A stretch of DNA of 64,000 bases from Massilia sp. WG5 (GTDB taxonomy: Bacteria > Pseudomonadota > Gammaproteobacteria > Burkholderiales > Burkholderiaceae_D). The number at the start of each line of letters is the position of its first letter. Within the stretch, counting starts at the first letter, position 1. The notes under the pieces were generated by a model. That model ran no database searches. It was not told the origin of the DNA and was given only the letters and a program-made list of their open reading frames with translations. The position numbers and the translations under genes were made by a program. Below are positions 16,095 to 27,687 of this stretch, piece by piece. The stretch is from positions 310,001 through 374,000 of the forward strand of contig NZ_CP012640.2 in the NCBI RefSeq assembly GCF_001412595.2, given 5' to 3'.

Positions 16095-16730
16095 ATGTTT
16101 GAACGTCCGATCGTCATGCTCGACTTCGAGACCACCGGCCTGTCGCCCGAGTCCGGCGACCGCATCACCGAGGTCGCCGCGCTGCGCATCGCGGGCGGCG
16201 AGATCGTCGAGCGCTATGTCTCGCTGGTGAACTGCGGCGTGCGCATTCCGCCCTTCATCACCTCGCTGACCGGCATCACCCAGCAGATGGTGGACGGCGC
16301 GCCGCCGGCCGCCGAGGTGATTCCGGAACTGATCGACTTCATCGGCGCCGATACCCTGGCCGCGCACAACGCCAGCTTCGACGAGAAGTTCCTGAAGGCC
16401 GAGGGCACGCGCCAGGGCCATGCCTGCCGCCACGCCGGCCTGGTGTGCTCGGTCAAGCTGTCGCGCCGGGTCTTGCCGGGCATGCCCAGCTACAAGCTCG
16501 GCGAACTGGCGCGCTCGCTGGGGATCGCCTTCCGCGGCACCGCCCACCGCGCCGAAGCCGACGCCGAGGTCGCCGCCCGCCTGCTGCTGCACATCGGCCG
16601 CCATCTCGGCGAATCCTATGGACTGGGAAGCGTGGCGCCGGAACTGTTGGTTGAGATCAATCGCTTGGCCGCAGCCAAGGTGGATGAGTATATCGGCGGC
16701 TATGCTGCAGCGCGCAAGCGCGTCGCTTGA
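16095..16730 (+). CDS. DnaQ-like 3'-5' exonuclease
   Basis: A 211-residue DEDDh exonuclease. The four acidic residues and the histidine are visible in order: MLDFETTGLSP (D and E, near residue 9), AHNASFDEKF (D), and HRAEADAEV (H and D). This fold is shared by the DNA polymerase III epsilon subunit, RNase T and stand-alone exonucleases. The polymerase-binding tail of DnaQ is not recognisable, so a stand-alone repair or RNA-processing role is more likely. An AAAGGTAACC ribosome site precedes the ATG. Confidence 0.85.
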   Translation: MFERPIVMLDFETTGLSPESGDRITEVAALRIAGGEIVERYVSLVNCGVRIPPFITSLTGITQQMVDGAPPAAEVIPELIDFIGADTLAAHNASFDEKFLKAEGTRQGHACRHAGLVCSVKLSRRVLPGMPSYKLGELARSLGIAFRGTAHRAEADAEVAARLLLHIGRHLGESYGLGSVAPELLVEINRLAAAKVDEYIGGYAAARKRVA

Positions 16731-17014
16731 CGAATAGACCACATTGTTAATCAGACAGCGCGCTAACTGTGCGCGAACCCGACAGTTTGTCTCATCACAA
16801 TCGCTGTAGCGGCCGGGCAGCGTGATTTTCGCTACAGTTGCGCTTGCTCTACCCGGCTGCGGATTCCGCCTGTTTTTTTTCCGCGCCGAACGGGCAGCCA
16901 TCTGCCACAGATCAAGCCCGTCAGATTCCTCCTAGTTAAACTTTTGGCAATTCTTGCGGCGCCGCCATGGTGTTTCGCCGCGATTTTCTTGCCTGTTTTA
17001 CATCTGGAGCGAGC
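16731..17014. other. 284-base intergenic region before the Sel1 gene
   Basis: GCGG-ATT-CCGC at about 16859-16869 followed by eight Ts (16872-16879) is a weak terminator candidate for the exonuclease. AACTGT and ACAGTT form a six-base inverted repeat near 16767-16789. No clear promoter was found. Confidence 0.3.
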
Positions 17015-18403
17015 ATGCAGCACTCTGATTTGTCGCCGGAGAATACCGTGCTGGCCTGGTTCGCCCGCGCTGCCGAGCGGGGCGATCCCTATGCGCAATT
17101 CAACCTCGGCCTGATCTACAAGGACGGCCACGGGGTGGCGCGCGACGACGGCCGCGCCGTCGAGTGGCTGCGCCGCGCCGCCGAGCAAGGCCTGGCCTTC
17201 GCCCAGAACCACCTGGGGTCGATGTTCTACCAGGGCCGCGGCGTGGCGCAGTCCGATGCCCAGGCGGTACGCTGGTTCGCGCTGGCGGCCGAGCAGGGCG
17301 ATCCATCGGCCCAGCAGAACCTCGGCGACATGCTGCGCGGCGGGCGCGGCCTGGCGCGCAGCCCCGAACAGGCGCTGGTGTGGTACCAGCGCGCCGCCGC
17401 CCAGAACCTGCCCAGCGCCCAGCACGTGCTCGGCGAATGCTATCTGCACGGCGAAGGCGCGCCGGTCAACTATCCGCTGGCCGCGGCCTGGCTGCGCAAG
17501 GCGGCGCTCGGCAAGCATGCGCCGGCCGAGGTGGCGCTCGGGCTGATGCTGCGCCGCGGCCAGGGCATGGCGCCCAACGATACCGAGGCCGTCTACTGGT
17601 TCCGGCGCGCAGCCGGTCGCGGCGATCCGGCCGCGCAGCGCCTGCTGGGACTGTGCTACCTCGAAGGCGTGGGCGTCGCACGCGACGCCAGAGCGGCGCT
17701 GCCATGGCTGCACTGCGCCGCGCGCCAGGGCGATGCCGAAGCCCAGTTCAGCCTGGGCCTGCTGCTGGCCAGCGGCCGCGGCGGCGTGCGCGACGAGGCC
17801 GCCGCATTGACCTGGAGCACGCGCGCCGCCAAGCAGGGCCATATGCTGGCCCAGTACAAGCTCGGGAATATGTACGCGCACGGCCGCGGCGTGGCGGCCG
17901 ACGTGCGCCAGGCCTTTTACTGGTACCGCCAGGCCGCCGGCCAGGGCGCCGCGAACGCCCAGTTCACGCTGGGCGTGATGTACGCGAACGGGCAGGGCGT
18001 GCACCGCGATGAAGCCACCGCCGTCGAGTGGTACCGCCGCGCCGCCGAGCAGGGCGACGCCAGCGCCCAGAACAACCTCGGCGTGATGTACGCGACCGGG
18101 CAGGGCGTCGCGCAGGACGATGCCGAGGCCGTGCGCTGGTACGCGCTGGCCGCCGAGCAGGGACATGCGCTGGCCCAGTACAACCTGGGCGGCATGTACA
18201 ACAGCGGCCGCGGCGTCGCGCGCGACAGTGTGCGCTCGTACATGTGGATGCTGCTGGCGGCCGATGCCGGCGACCCGGCGGCCAGCGCCAACAAGGCCAT
18301 CGTCGCGCGCCGCCTGTCGGCCCGCGAGATCGAGGATGCGGAGGGCCTCAGCCGCCAGTGGCGCGCCGGCGCCCGGGAGCGCGAGGAGCGGCGCGCCGCC
18401 TGA
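17015..18403 (+). CDS. Sel1-like repeat protein, 11 repeats
   Basis: A 462-residue all-helical solenoid. Eleven consecutive Sel1 (TPR-like) repeats of about 36 residues run from residue 13 to about 420. Each carries the pattern xAQxxLGxMYxxGxGVxxDxxxAVxWYRxAAxQG. A partial twelfth follows, and then an arginine- and glutamate-rich tail (AREREERRAA). Such proteins are scaffolds for protein complexes. No signal peptide or membrane segment is seen. The start at 17015 is set by GGAG five bases upstream; an ATG 48 bases earlier has no ribosome site. The high repeat identity makes this locus prone to repeat gain or loss. Confidence 0.9.
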   Translation: MQHSDLSPENTVLAWFARAAERGDPYAQFNLGLIYKDGHGVARDDGRAVEWLRRAAEQGLAFAQNHLGSMFYQGRGVAQSDAQAVRWFALAAEQGDPSAQQNLGDMLRGGRGLARSPEQALVWYQRAAAQNLPSAQHVLGECYLHGEGAPVNYPLAAAWLRKAALGKHAPAEVALGLMLRRGQGMAPNDTEAVYWFRRAAGRGDPAAQRLLGLCYLEGVGVARDARAALPWLHCAARQGDAEAQFSLGLLLASGRGGVRDEAAALTWSTRAAKQGHMLAQYKLGNMYAHGRGVAADVRQAFYWYRQAAGQGAANAQFTLGVMYANGQGVHRDEATAVEWYRRAAEQGDASAQNNLGVMYATGQGVAQDDAEAVRWYALAAEQGHALAQYNLGGMYNSGRGVARDSVRSYMWMLLAADAGDPAASANKAIVARRLSAREIEDAEGLSRQWRAGAREREERRAA

Positions 18404-18506
18404 GTCGTGAAGCTGCCGGAAGGATATTTGTCGATTGGACAATTCGCGCTATCATGCCCAACAGCATCAGCCCCTTCCGTCAACGACATCGACAACGATA
18501 ACAAGC

Positions 18507-20705
<2,199 letters not shown>

Positions 20706-20721
20706 GCGTCGCCGCGCCGGC

Positions 20722-23022
20722 TCAGGCTGCCAGCTCCACCCGTCCGTTCAGCTCATTCATCAGTCGATCGAGCGGCATCGGGCGGGAGAACAGGAAGCCC
20801 TGCATGCAGGGCTGCCCGTTCCCGGCCAGGAATGCGGCCTGCTCGGTGTTCTCGATTCCCTCCGCCACCACGCGCAGCCCCAGGTGGCCGGCCATGGCCA
20901 TGACCGATTGCACGATCGCCGTGCCGTTGATGTCGTGCGGCATGTCGCGAACCAGGCTCTTGTCGATCTTCAACTCGTACAGGGGCATTTTCTTCAGGTA
21001 AGCCAGGTTCGAATAGCCGGTCCCGAAGTCGTCGATCGAGAAACGGATGCCGATAGCGGCCAGTGTGCGCATGCGCTCGATAGTCTGGTCGATATCATCG
21101 ATCAGCAGCCCCTCCGTTACTTCGAAGATCAGTTGTTCCGGCGGCGCGCCGGTGTCGGCAAGGATGGCGCGAACCCGCTCGACGAAGTCCGGCTGGCGGA
21201 ATTGCACCGGGCTGACGTTGATCGACAGCGGCATCTGGTGGCCGGCCCGTTCCAGCGCCAGCCACGCCTCGCAGGCCTGGCGCAGGACCCAATGTCCGAG
21301 CGGTACGATCAGGCCGCTGGCCTCCGCGACCGGAATGAAGATATCAGGCCGTATCATGCTGCCGTCGGCGCGCTGCCAGCGCATCAGGAGCTCGGCGCCT
21401 GCAGGCGCACCGGCATGGTCGACCTGCAGTTGCAGATGCATCGCCAGTTCGCCGTTCTCCAGGGCGAGCGCAAGATCCTGCTCCAGAATGAGTTTTTCCT
21501 GGGCGTCGAGCAGCATGGCCTCGGCGAACAGTGCGACGCCATCCCGGCCACCTGCCTTGGCATGGTACATCGCAGTGTCCGCTTCGTGCAGCAGGACGTG
21601 CGCCGTCGCCGGGGTGCGTAGCGGCAGCGCGACCCCGATGCTTGCTGCGATGTGGAAGGCCTGGCCGTCGATGTCCAGCGGCGCGGCCAGTGCGACGCGG
21701 ATTTTTTCGGCGACCGCCAGCGCGTCGCGCGTCGCGGCATCGTCATCGTGCCCGAGTCCGTCGATCAGGACCACGAATTCGTCGCCGCCAATGCGAGCCA
21801 CGGTATCGCGATTGCGTACTGTGCTGGACAGGCGCGTGGCGGCATGCTTGAGGAGCGCGTCGCCAGTCGCATGGCCACCGGCGTCGTTGACATTCTTGAA
21901 ATTGTCGAGGTCCAGGTAGAGTACCGCGCTCAGGCCGAGCCCGGCATTGGTCTGCGTGACGATCGCATCAAGGCGCTCCATCAGGAGCCGCCGGTTGGCG
22001 AGCCCGGTCAGCACGTCATAGTAGGCAAGGCGGTGGATCGCGTCGGCCGCGACACGCCGCTCCGTGATGTCGCGCCCGACCACGACCCAATGGCTGGCGC
22101 GCTGGCCGGCGCGCGCGAACGGCACCATCTCGATCTCGACCCAGAAGGATTCGCCGGACTTCGTGCAACTCATCAATTCGGCGTTGCACGGCTGGCCGTC
22201 CAGCATGGCGTCGAAGATGCGGGCGACCACCGCCGGGTCGTTCTCGGGCGCCTGCAATACGCGCAGGCCACGTCCGATGATTTCGCCGGGCACATAGCCT
22301 GTGCGGCGCAGGAAGGCGTCGTTGACGAAGGTGATCGGCTGGCTCACATCCTGGCCTTCCACCGCCTGGGCAATCAGCACCATGTCGTTCAGGTGGGATA
22401 GTGCCGCTGCCGTGAGTTCCAGTTCGCTGTTCAATTCGTGCAGGGTGACCTGGTTGGCCTCGAGCGAGCCGGCGAAGCTGCGCGCGTCCGCGAGACTGAG
22501 CGACAGGCCCTTGATCAATCTGGCGCAGGTGAGGGTCAGCATGACGCCGACACTCGTGTAGTTGAGGGCCGCGACCAGGGATGCTTTGAGCGGCTCGTCC
22601 TGCCAACCGGGTACGCTGAGGGCAATATGACCGGTGGCGCCCATGCCGATCAAGGAGGCGGCGCCAAGCGCGACGGCAATCATGGCCGGGCGCAGGCTCA
22701 GGAGCAGCGCCGCAATGACGGGCGGCCCAAGCAGGTAGCTCATGCTGGCGGCGCCGATCGACAGCATCAGCGTGACCGAAAGCGCATAGACCACCGCCAG
22801 GAAGTGCACCACGCGCACATTGTAAGACAGGCGGTCGAGGCGCCAGACCGCAAAGATCCAGAGTAGGGCAATCGTGTCGGCAAGCGCGACCTGCCACATG
22901 CCTTGGTGGATCAGGAAAGGAATGATGGGAACGGTAGCGAGCGTGCCGACCGCGAGCACCATCGAAAGCAGGGACGAAAAAATACGTTCGCGCCAGCCGG
23001 CGATATCGTTGACTTTGACCAT
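20722..23022 (-). CDS. membrane PAS-GGDEF-EAL c-di-GMP protein
   Basis: A 766-residue cyclic-di-GMP turnover protein. Residues 1-190 hold about six membrane helices (a MASE-like sensor). A PAS domain follows (about 225-330, ITFVNDAFLRRTGY), then GGDEF (about 345-500) and EAL (about 515-760). The cyclase motif GGDEF is intact and RNRD sits five residues before it, which fits an inhibitory I-site. In the phosphodiesterase domain the signature reads ELL (GAELLMRW) rather than EAL. The metal-binding Glu, DDFGTGYSNL, KIDKSLV and EGIE are kept, so activity is likely. The start is the ATG after GGAG; a six-base hairpin (23030-23046) overlaps that ribosome site. Confidence 0.92.
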   Translation of the reverse strand: MVKVNDIAGWRERIFSSLLSMVLAVGTLATVPIIPFLIHQGMWQVALADTIALLWIFAVWRLDRLSYNVRVVHFLAVVYALSVTLMLSIGAASMSYLLGPPVIAALLLSLRPAMIAVALGAASLIGMGATGHIALSVPGWQDEPLKASLVAALNYTSVGVMLTLTCARLIKGLSLSLADARSFAGSLEANQVTLHELNSELELTAAALSHLNDMVLIAQAVEGQDVSQPITFVNDAFLRRTGYVPGEIIGRGLRVLQAPENDPAVVARIFDAMLDGQPCNAELMSCTKSGESFWVEIEMVPFARAGQRASHWVVVGRDITERRVAADAIHRLAYYDVLTGLANRRLLMERLDAIVTQTNAGLGLSAVLYLDLDNFKNVNDAGGHATGDALLKHAATRLSSTVRNRDTVARIGGDEFVVLIDGLGHDDDAATRDALAVAEKIRVALAAPLDIDGQAFHIAASIGVALPLRTPATAHVLLHEADTAMYHAKAGGRDGVALFAEAMLLDAQEKLILEQDLALALENGELAMHLQLQVDHAGAPAGAELLMRWQRADGSMIRPDIFIPVAEASGLIVPLGHWVLRQACEAWLALERAGHQMPLSINVSPVQFRQPDFVERVRAILADTGAPPEQLIFEVTEGLLIDDIDQTIERMRTLAAIGIRFSIDDFGTGYSNLAYLKKMPLYELKIDKSLVRDMPHDINGTAIVQSVMAMAGHLGLRVVAEGIENTEQAAFLAGNGQPCMQGFLFSRPMPLDRLMNELNGRVELAA

Positions 23023-23150
23023 GGGTGCTCCAGTGGGAAACACTGGGCTGCCCCCTGCGTCTCAGTTAGTTTCTATATGGAATCATATATTGCAACTGGT
23101 TAACTGTCACGCGGTTTTACAATTTATTTGACGATATTGACGGCTCTTGC

Positions 23151-23747
23151 TCAGCGGTGCACCACCACCATCAGCGCCTTCGCTTCGAGCTTGCCGACGT
23201 TCCTGATCGTGTGCGCCACATCCGCCGGATAGCGCGCCGTGGCGCCGTGCTTGACGCGTTTCTTTTCCGGCCCGACTTCCAGTTCGAGGGCCCCGGTCAG
23301 CACGGTCAGGTGCTCGCTGGTGCCCGGGTCGTGCGGCTGGGAGGCCAGCTCGCCGCCCGGGGCCAGCGTCAGTTCATACCATTCGTACTTGCCGGCCAGG
23401 TCCATGGGTCCGAGGATGCGCAGCGAGTAGCCGGCGTGGGAACCCGGCAGGGTGGGGATCTCGTGGGCGTCGACCACGCGGATCACGTCGCTGCTGCGCA
23501 CTTCCGAGGACAGCAGTTCGCCGATCTGCACGCCCAGCGCATTCGCCAGGCGCCAGGTGATGGCGATGGTCGGATTCGCCTTCTCGCGCTCGATCTGCGA
23601 CAGCATCGACTTGGAGACGCCGGCGATGCGCGACAGGTCCTCGAGCGTCAGGCCGCGCGCCAGGCGCAGGCGCTGCAGGGTGGCGCCGACTTCGGGCGGG
23701 GCGCCGACGGGGGCGGCGGGGGCGAGGGCTGTTACGACTTTATTCAT
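23151..23747 (-). CDS. XRE-cupin transcriptional regulator, divergent from kbl
   Basis: A 198-residue regulator. An N-terminal helix-turn-helix (about 20-75: LRLARGLTLEDLSRIAGVSK, SMLSQIEREKANPT) is followed by a C-terminal cupin (about 120-190: PGGELASQPHDPGTSEHLTV) that binds a small effector. The gene is divergent from kbl-tdh. The 137 bases between the two starts contain two GTTC-N8-GAAC sites. The simplest reading is that it controls threonine or glycine catabolism and its own gene. The ATG at 23747 is the first one compatible with the family length; an upstream in-frame ATG at 23852 would run through the operators. Confidence 0.85.
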   Translation of the reverse strand: MNKVVTALAPAAPVGAPPEVGATLQRLRLARGLTLEDLSRIAGVSKSMLSQIEREKANPTIAITWRLANALGVQIGELLSSEVRSSDVIRVVDAHEIPTLPGSHAGYSLRILGPMDLAGKYEWYELTLAPGGELASQPHDPGTSEHLTVLTGALELEVGPEKKRVKHGATARYPADVAHTIRNVGKLEAKALMVVVHR

Positions 23748-23799
23748 CTGACTTGTCAACTGCGATGGTCGCGGGTAATATCCACTATATTGAATTTTT

Positions 23800-23815
23800 G
23801 TTCGAGATAGCGAAC
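23800..23815. promoter_or_regulatory. operator candidate 1 (GTTC-N8-GAAC)
   Basis: GTTCGAGATAGCGAAC is an inverted repeat with arms GTTCG/CGAAC. It lies between the XRE-cupin gene and kbl and recurs 19 bases further on. Confidence 0.55.
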
Positions 23816-23818
23816 TCG

Positions 23819-23834
23819 GTTCACTACATCGAAC
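23819..23834. promoter_or_regulatory. operator candidate 2 (GTTC-N8-GAAC)
   Basis: GTTCACTACATCGAAC has the same GTTC-N8-GAAC form and length as the site at 23800. It lies about 50 bases before the kbl start. Confidence 0.55.
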
Positions 23835-23883
23835 GGACAAACGGTACAACATCCGCCAACAAATGACAAGGACGAGGAAGACA

Positions 23884-25086
23884 ATGAGCGACCAGGCATT
23901 CTATAGCGCCCTCCAGGCCAAACTCGACACGCTCCAGACCGAGGGCCTGTTCAAGCCCGAACGCGTGCTCGCGTCGCGCCAGGGAGCCGAAGTGGTCGCC
24001 GCGGACGGCCGCACGCTGATCAATATGTGCGCCAACAACTACCTCGGCCTGTCCGGCGATCCGGAAACCCAGAAGGCGGCCGAAGCCGCGCTGGAAAAAT
24101 ACGGCTACGGGCTGTCCTCGGTGCGTTTCATCTGCGGCACCCAGACCGTGCACAAGGAGCTGGAGCAGAAGCTGTCGGAATTCCTCGGCACCGAAGACAC
24201 CATCCTCTACGCCGCCGCTTTCGACGCCAACGGCGGCGTGTTCGAGCCGCTGTTCGACGAGAACGACGCGATCATCTCGGACGCCCTGAACCACGCCTCG
24301 ATCATCGACGGCATCCGGCTGTGCAAGGCCGCGCGCTACCGCTACGCCAACAACGACATGGCCGACCTGGAGAAGCAGTTGATCGCGGCGACCGAAGCGG
24401 GCAAGCGCCACAAGATCATCGTCACCGACGGCGCCTTCTCGATGGACGGCACCATCGCCCAGCTGGACAGGATCGTCGAGCTGGCGGAGAAGTACGGCGC
24501 CCTGACCATGATCGACGAGTCGCACGCCTCCGGCTTCATGGGCAAGACCGGCCGCGGCACCCACGAGCATTTCAACGTCATGGGCAAGATCGACATCATC
24601 ACCGGCACCCTGGGCAAGGCCCTGGGCGGCGCGATGGGCGGCTTCACCTCGGGCCGCAAGGAAGTCATCGAGACCCTGCGCCAGAAGTCGCGCCCCTACC
24701 TGTTCTCGAACAGCCTGGCGCCGATGATCGCCGGCGCTTCGCTGGCCGTGCTGGACCGCATCAGCAAGTCCACCGAGCTGCGCGACCGCCTGCACGAGAA
24801 CACGGCCTACTTCCGCAAGGAGATCGAGCGCATCGGCTTCACCATCAAGCCGGGCACCCACCCGGTGGTGCCGGTGATGCTGTTCGACGCGCCGGTGGCG
24901 CAGAAATTCGCGGCCCGCATGTTCGAACTGGGCGTGCTGCTGTCGGGCTTCTTCTACCCGGTGGTGCCGATGGGCCAGGCGCGCGTGCGGGTCCAGCTGT
25001 CGGCGGCGCACACCCGCGAACAGCTCGACACCGTGCTGAAAGCCTTCGAACAAGCCGGCCGCGAGCTGGGCCTGATCAAGAACTGA
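23884..25086 (+). CDS. kbl: 2-amino-3-ketobutyrate CoA ligase (glycine C-acetyltransferase)
   Basis: A 400-residue PLP enzyme of the alpha-oxoamine synthase family. It splits 2-amino-3-ketobutyrate with CoA into glycine and acetyl-CoA, the second step of threonine breakdown. Family marks include NNYLGLSGDP, GLSSVRFICGTQ, the aspartate region MIDESHASGF, and the PLP lysine in TGTLGKALGGAMGG. The start MSDQAFY at 23884 has GAGGAAG just upstream; a longer in-frame start at 23863 lacks this. It is followed after 28 bases by tdh, as in other bacteria. Confidence 0.96.
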   Translation: MSDQAFYSALQAKLDTLQTEGLFKPERVLASRQGAEVVAADGRTLINMCANNYLGLSGDPETQKAAEAALEKYGYGLSSVRFICGTQTVHKELEQKLSEFLGTEDTILYAAAFDANGGVFEPLFDENDAIISDALNHASIIDGIRLCKAARYRYANNDMADLEKQLIAATEAGKRHKIIVTDGAFSMDGTIAQLDRIVELAEKYGALTMIDESHASGFMGKTGRGTHEHFNVMGKIDIITGTLGKALGGAMGGFTSGRKEVIETLRQKSRPYLFSNSLAPMIAGASLAVLDRISKSTELRDRLHENTAYFRKEIERIGFTIKPGTHPVVPVMLFDAPVAQKFAARMFELGVLLSGFFYPVVPMGQARVRVQLSAAHTREQLDTVLKAFEQAGRELGLIKN

Positions 25087-25114
25087 GCAAGAATAACCAA
25101 TCGGGATCTCAAGA

Positions 25115-26071
25115 ATGGAACGCATCCTCATCATCGGCGCCAACGGCCAGATCGGCAGTGAACTCGTGAGCGCGCTCGCGCAGAAGCACGGCGCGGCCAA
25201 CGTCATCGCTTCGGACATCGGCACAGACAACATCTACGGCGCCGAGCGCTACACCCGCCTGGACGTGATGGACCGCGAGGCCGTGGCCCGCATCATCGCC
25301 GACGAAGGGGTCACCCAGGTCTACCAGCTGGCCGCGCTGCTGTCGGCGACCGGCGAGAAGGCGCCGCTGAAGGCATGGTCCCTGAACATGGACGGCCTGC
25401 TGAACATCCTCGAGATCGCCCGCGAACGCGGCGAAGCGGGCAAGCCGCTAAAGGTGTTCTGGCCTTCCTCGATCGCCGCCTTCGGCCCCAACACCCCTGC
25501 CGAGAACACCCCGCAGTACACGGTGATGGACCCGACCTCGATCTACGGCATCAGCAAGCTGGCCGGCGAGCGCCTGTGCGAGTACTACCACGCGAAGTAC
25601 GGCGTCGACGTGCGCAGCATCCGCTACCCGGGCATCATCAGCTTCAAGTCGCCTCCGGGCGGCGGCACCACCGACTACGCGATCGCCATCTTCCACGCGG
25701 CGCTGAAGGGCGAGACCTACGAGTGCTTCCTGGGCCCGGAAACCACGCTGCCGATGATCTACATGCCGGATGCGATCCGCGCCACCATCGAGCTGATGGA
25801 AGCGCCGACCGATGCGGTCGCGATCCGCTCCTCGTACAACGTGGCCGGCGTCTCCTTCAACCCGCGCGAACTGGCCGCCGCCATCCAGGCCAGGTTGCCG
25901 GGCTTCGAGATCGCCTACAAGCCGGACAGCCGCCAGCAGATCGCCGATTCCTGGCCGAAGAGCCTCGACGATGGGCGTGCGAGCGCCGACTGGGGCTGGA
26001 AGGCGCGCATCGGGGTCGAGGAGATGGTCGATTCGATGCTGGAAAACGTCGACGTCGGCCAGACCGCCTGA
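25115..26071 (+). CDS. tdh: L-threonine 3-dehydrogenase, SDR type
   Basis: A 318-residue NAD-dependent dehydrogenase of the extended short-chain (epimerase-like) family. It oxidises threonine to 2-amino-3-ketobutyrate, the substrate of Kbl. The nucleotide motif IIGANGQIGSE is at the N terminus and the catalytic YGISKLAGE near residue 144. FKSPPGGGTTDYA and MIYMPDAIRA are typical of this SDR-type ThrDH. It differs from the zinc-dependent Tdh of E. coli. It forms an operon with kbl. Confidence 0.93.
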   Translation: MERILIIGANGQIGSELVSALAQKHGAANVIASDIGTDNIYGAERYTRLDVMDREAVARIIADEGVTQVYQLAALLSATGEKAPLKAWSLNMDGLLNILEIARERGEAGKPLKVFWPSSIAAFGPNTPAENTPQYTVMDPTSIYGISKLAGERLCEYYHAKYGVDVRSIRYPGIISFKSPPGGGTTDYAIAIFHAALKGETYECFLGPETTLPMIYMPDAIRATIELMEAPTDAVAIRSSYNVAGVSFNPRELAAAIQARLPGFEIAYKPDSRQQIADSWPKSLDDGRASADWGWKARIGVEEMVDSMLENVDVGQTA

Positions 26072-26082
26072 ATTTCCACGGC

Positions 26083-26104
26083 CATTCCCGCTTCCGCGGG
26101 AATG
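26083..26104. repeat. REP-like palindrome after tdh
   Basis: CATTCCCGC and GCGGGAATG form a perfect nine-pair stem with a TTCC loop, twelve bases after the tdh stop. There is no T tract. The core is similar to that of the palindrome at 7195-7222. Confidence 0.5.
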
Positions 26105-26179
26105 AGGTTTCGATGCCGCGGACTTGGCGCTGTCCCACCAAGCCCATAAATAATAAAGAAGTTCTTCAGGAGACAGCTC

Positions 26180-27586
26180 ATGGACATGAGCGTATTTGAC
26201 TTATTCAAGATCGGCATCGGTCCCTCCAGTTCGCATACGGTCGGCCCGATGGTCGCCGCGCGGCGCTTCCTGCAGGATTACGTGCAGGAGGCCGGCAGCC
26301 TGATGGATGTGGCCGGGGTCGAAGCCCATCTGTATGGCTCGCTGGCCCTGACCGGCGTCGGCCACGCGACCGACAAGGCCGTGATCCTCGGCCTGATGGG
26401 CGAGACCCCGCAGGATGTCGATCCGGACAGCGTCGAGGACAAACTGGCCGAGGCGGAACTGGACGGCGTGCTGAAGCTGCTCGGCGCCAGGGAGGTGCCG
26501 TTCTCGCAAAAGGCGAACCTCGTCTGGCACAAGCAGTCGACCCTGCCCGAGCACCCGAACGGCATGCGCTTCGTGCTCAAGCTGCGCGACGGCAGCCTCA
26601 TCGAGCGCGTCTATTATTCGATCGGCGGCGGCTTCATCACCGCGGCCGGAGAGTCACAGGCGAACCTCCAGGCGCCGAAGGAAAGCGCGTCCGCGCCGAT
26701 CCCGTATCCCTTCGATACCATGCGCGAGCTGCTCGAGCACGGCAAGCGCGACGGCATGAGCATCCCCGCGATGCTGCGCGCGAACGAGCTGGCGCGCATG
26801 AGCGAGCAGGAGCTGGACGCGGGCCTGGACCGGATCTGGCAGGTGATGCGCGACTGTATCGCGCATGGCATGGTCACCGAGGGCCAGCTGCCGGGCGGCC
26901 TGAACGTCAAGCGCCGCGCGGCCAAGCTGTGGCGCCAGGAGCAGGAGGCGCGCTGCGCCACCAACCACCTGCCGCACGACGCCGTGAACCAGGTCAGCCT
27001 GTATGCGATGGCGGTCAACGAAGAGAACGCGGCCGGCGGCCGGGTCGTCACCGCGCCGACGAATGGCGCGGCCGGCATCATTCCCGCGGTGCTGCGCTAC
27101 TACGCCGAGGACTGCCGCCCGACCAATGCGCAGCGCGGCATCCGCGAATTCCTGTTGACCTCCGCCGCGATCGGCATGCTGTGCAAGAAGAACGCGTCGA
27201 TCTCGGGCGCCGAGATCGGCTGCCAGGGCGAAGTCGGCGTGGCCTGCGCGATGGCGGCGGCAGGGCTGGTGGCGGCCCTCGGCGGCAGCAACGAGCAGAT
27301 CGAGAACGCGGCGGAGATCGGCATCGAGCACCACCTGGGCATGACCTGCGACCCGATCGGCGGCCTGGTGCAGATCCCCTGCATCGAGCGCAACGGCATG
27401 GGCGCGATCAAGGCCATCACCGCGACCTCGCTGGCGCTGAAGGGCGACGGCACCCACTTCGTCAGCCTCGACGAAGTCATCGAAACCATGCGCCAGACCG
27501 GCTACGACATGCAGGCCAAGTACAAGGAAACCTCGCTCGGCGGCCTGGCGATCCACGTGGTGACGGTCAACCACGCGGCCTGCTGA
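26180..27586 (+). CDS. sdaA: L-serine ammonia-lyase (iron-sulfur, single chain)
   Basis: A 468-residue enzyme that deaminates serine to pyruvate. The N-terminal beta domain starts [18 protein letters not shown], and the C-terminal alpha domain carries the cluster cysteines in [19 protein letters not shown] and [17 protein letters not shown] lies seven bases before the ATG. It stands 108 bases after tdh and may be read with kbl-tdh. This would carry threonine carbon through glycine and serine to pyruvate, although the serine hydroxymethyltransferase gene is not in this window. Confidence 0.95.
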   Translation: MDMSVFDLFKIGIGPSSSHTVGPMVAARRFLQDYVQEAGSLMDVAGVEAHLYGSLALTGVGHATDKAVILGLMGETPQDVDPDSVEDKLAEAELDGVLKLLGAREVPFSQKANLVWHKQSTLPEHPNGMRFVLKLRDGSLIERVYYSIGGGFITAAGESQANLQAPKESASAPIPYPFDTMRELLEHGKRDGMSIPAMLRANELARMSEQELDAGLDRIWQVMRDCIAHGMVTEGQLPGGLNVKRRAAKLWRQEQEARCATNHLPHDAVNQVSLYAMAVNEENAAGGRVVTAPTNGAAGIIPAVLRYYAEDCRPTNAQRGIREFLLTSAAIGMLCKKNASISGAEIGCQGEVGVACAMAAAGLVAALGGSNEQIENAAEIGIEHHLGMTCDPIGGLVQIPCIERNGMGAIKAITATSLALKGDGTHFVSLDEVIETMRQTGYDMQAKYKETSLGGLAIHVVTVNHAAC

Positions 27587-27630
27587 CAACGCGGTGGCCA
27601 TACAAAATTCGGCAAAAGGGGCAAGTTTCC

Positions 27631-27665
27631 GGCAGGCGCACTATAATAAATAGTCAACGCCTGCC
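27631..27665 (+). promoter_or_regulatory. thrC promoter -10 box flanked by an inverted repeat
   Basis: TATAAT at 27642-27647 is a perfect -10 box with a poor -35. It is enclosed by GGCAGGCG (27631-27638) and CGCCTGCC (27658-27665), perfect eight-base inverted arms. This suggests a repressor site at the thrC promoter. Confidence 0.45.
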
Positions 27666-27687
27666 AACTTTCGATCCTGCTCACCGT

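Noticed and set aside
17015..18403. Sel1 repeats considered as a CRISPR or satellite array
   Set aside because: The repeats are 36-residue protein repeats with diverged DNA in one open frame, with no spacer structure.
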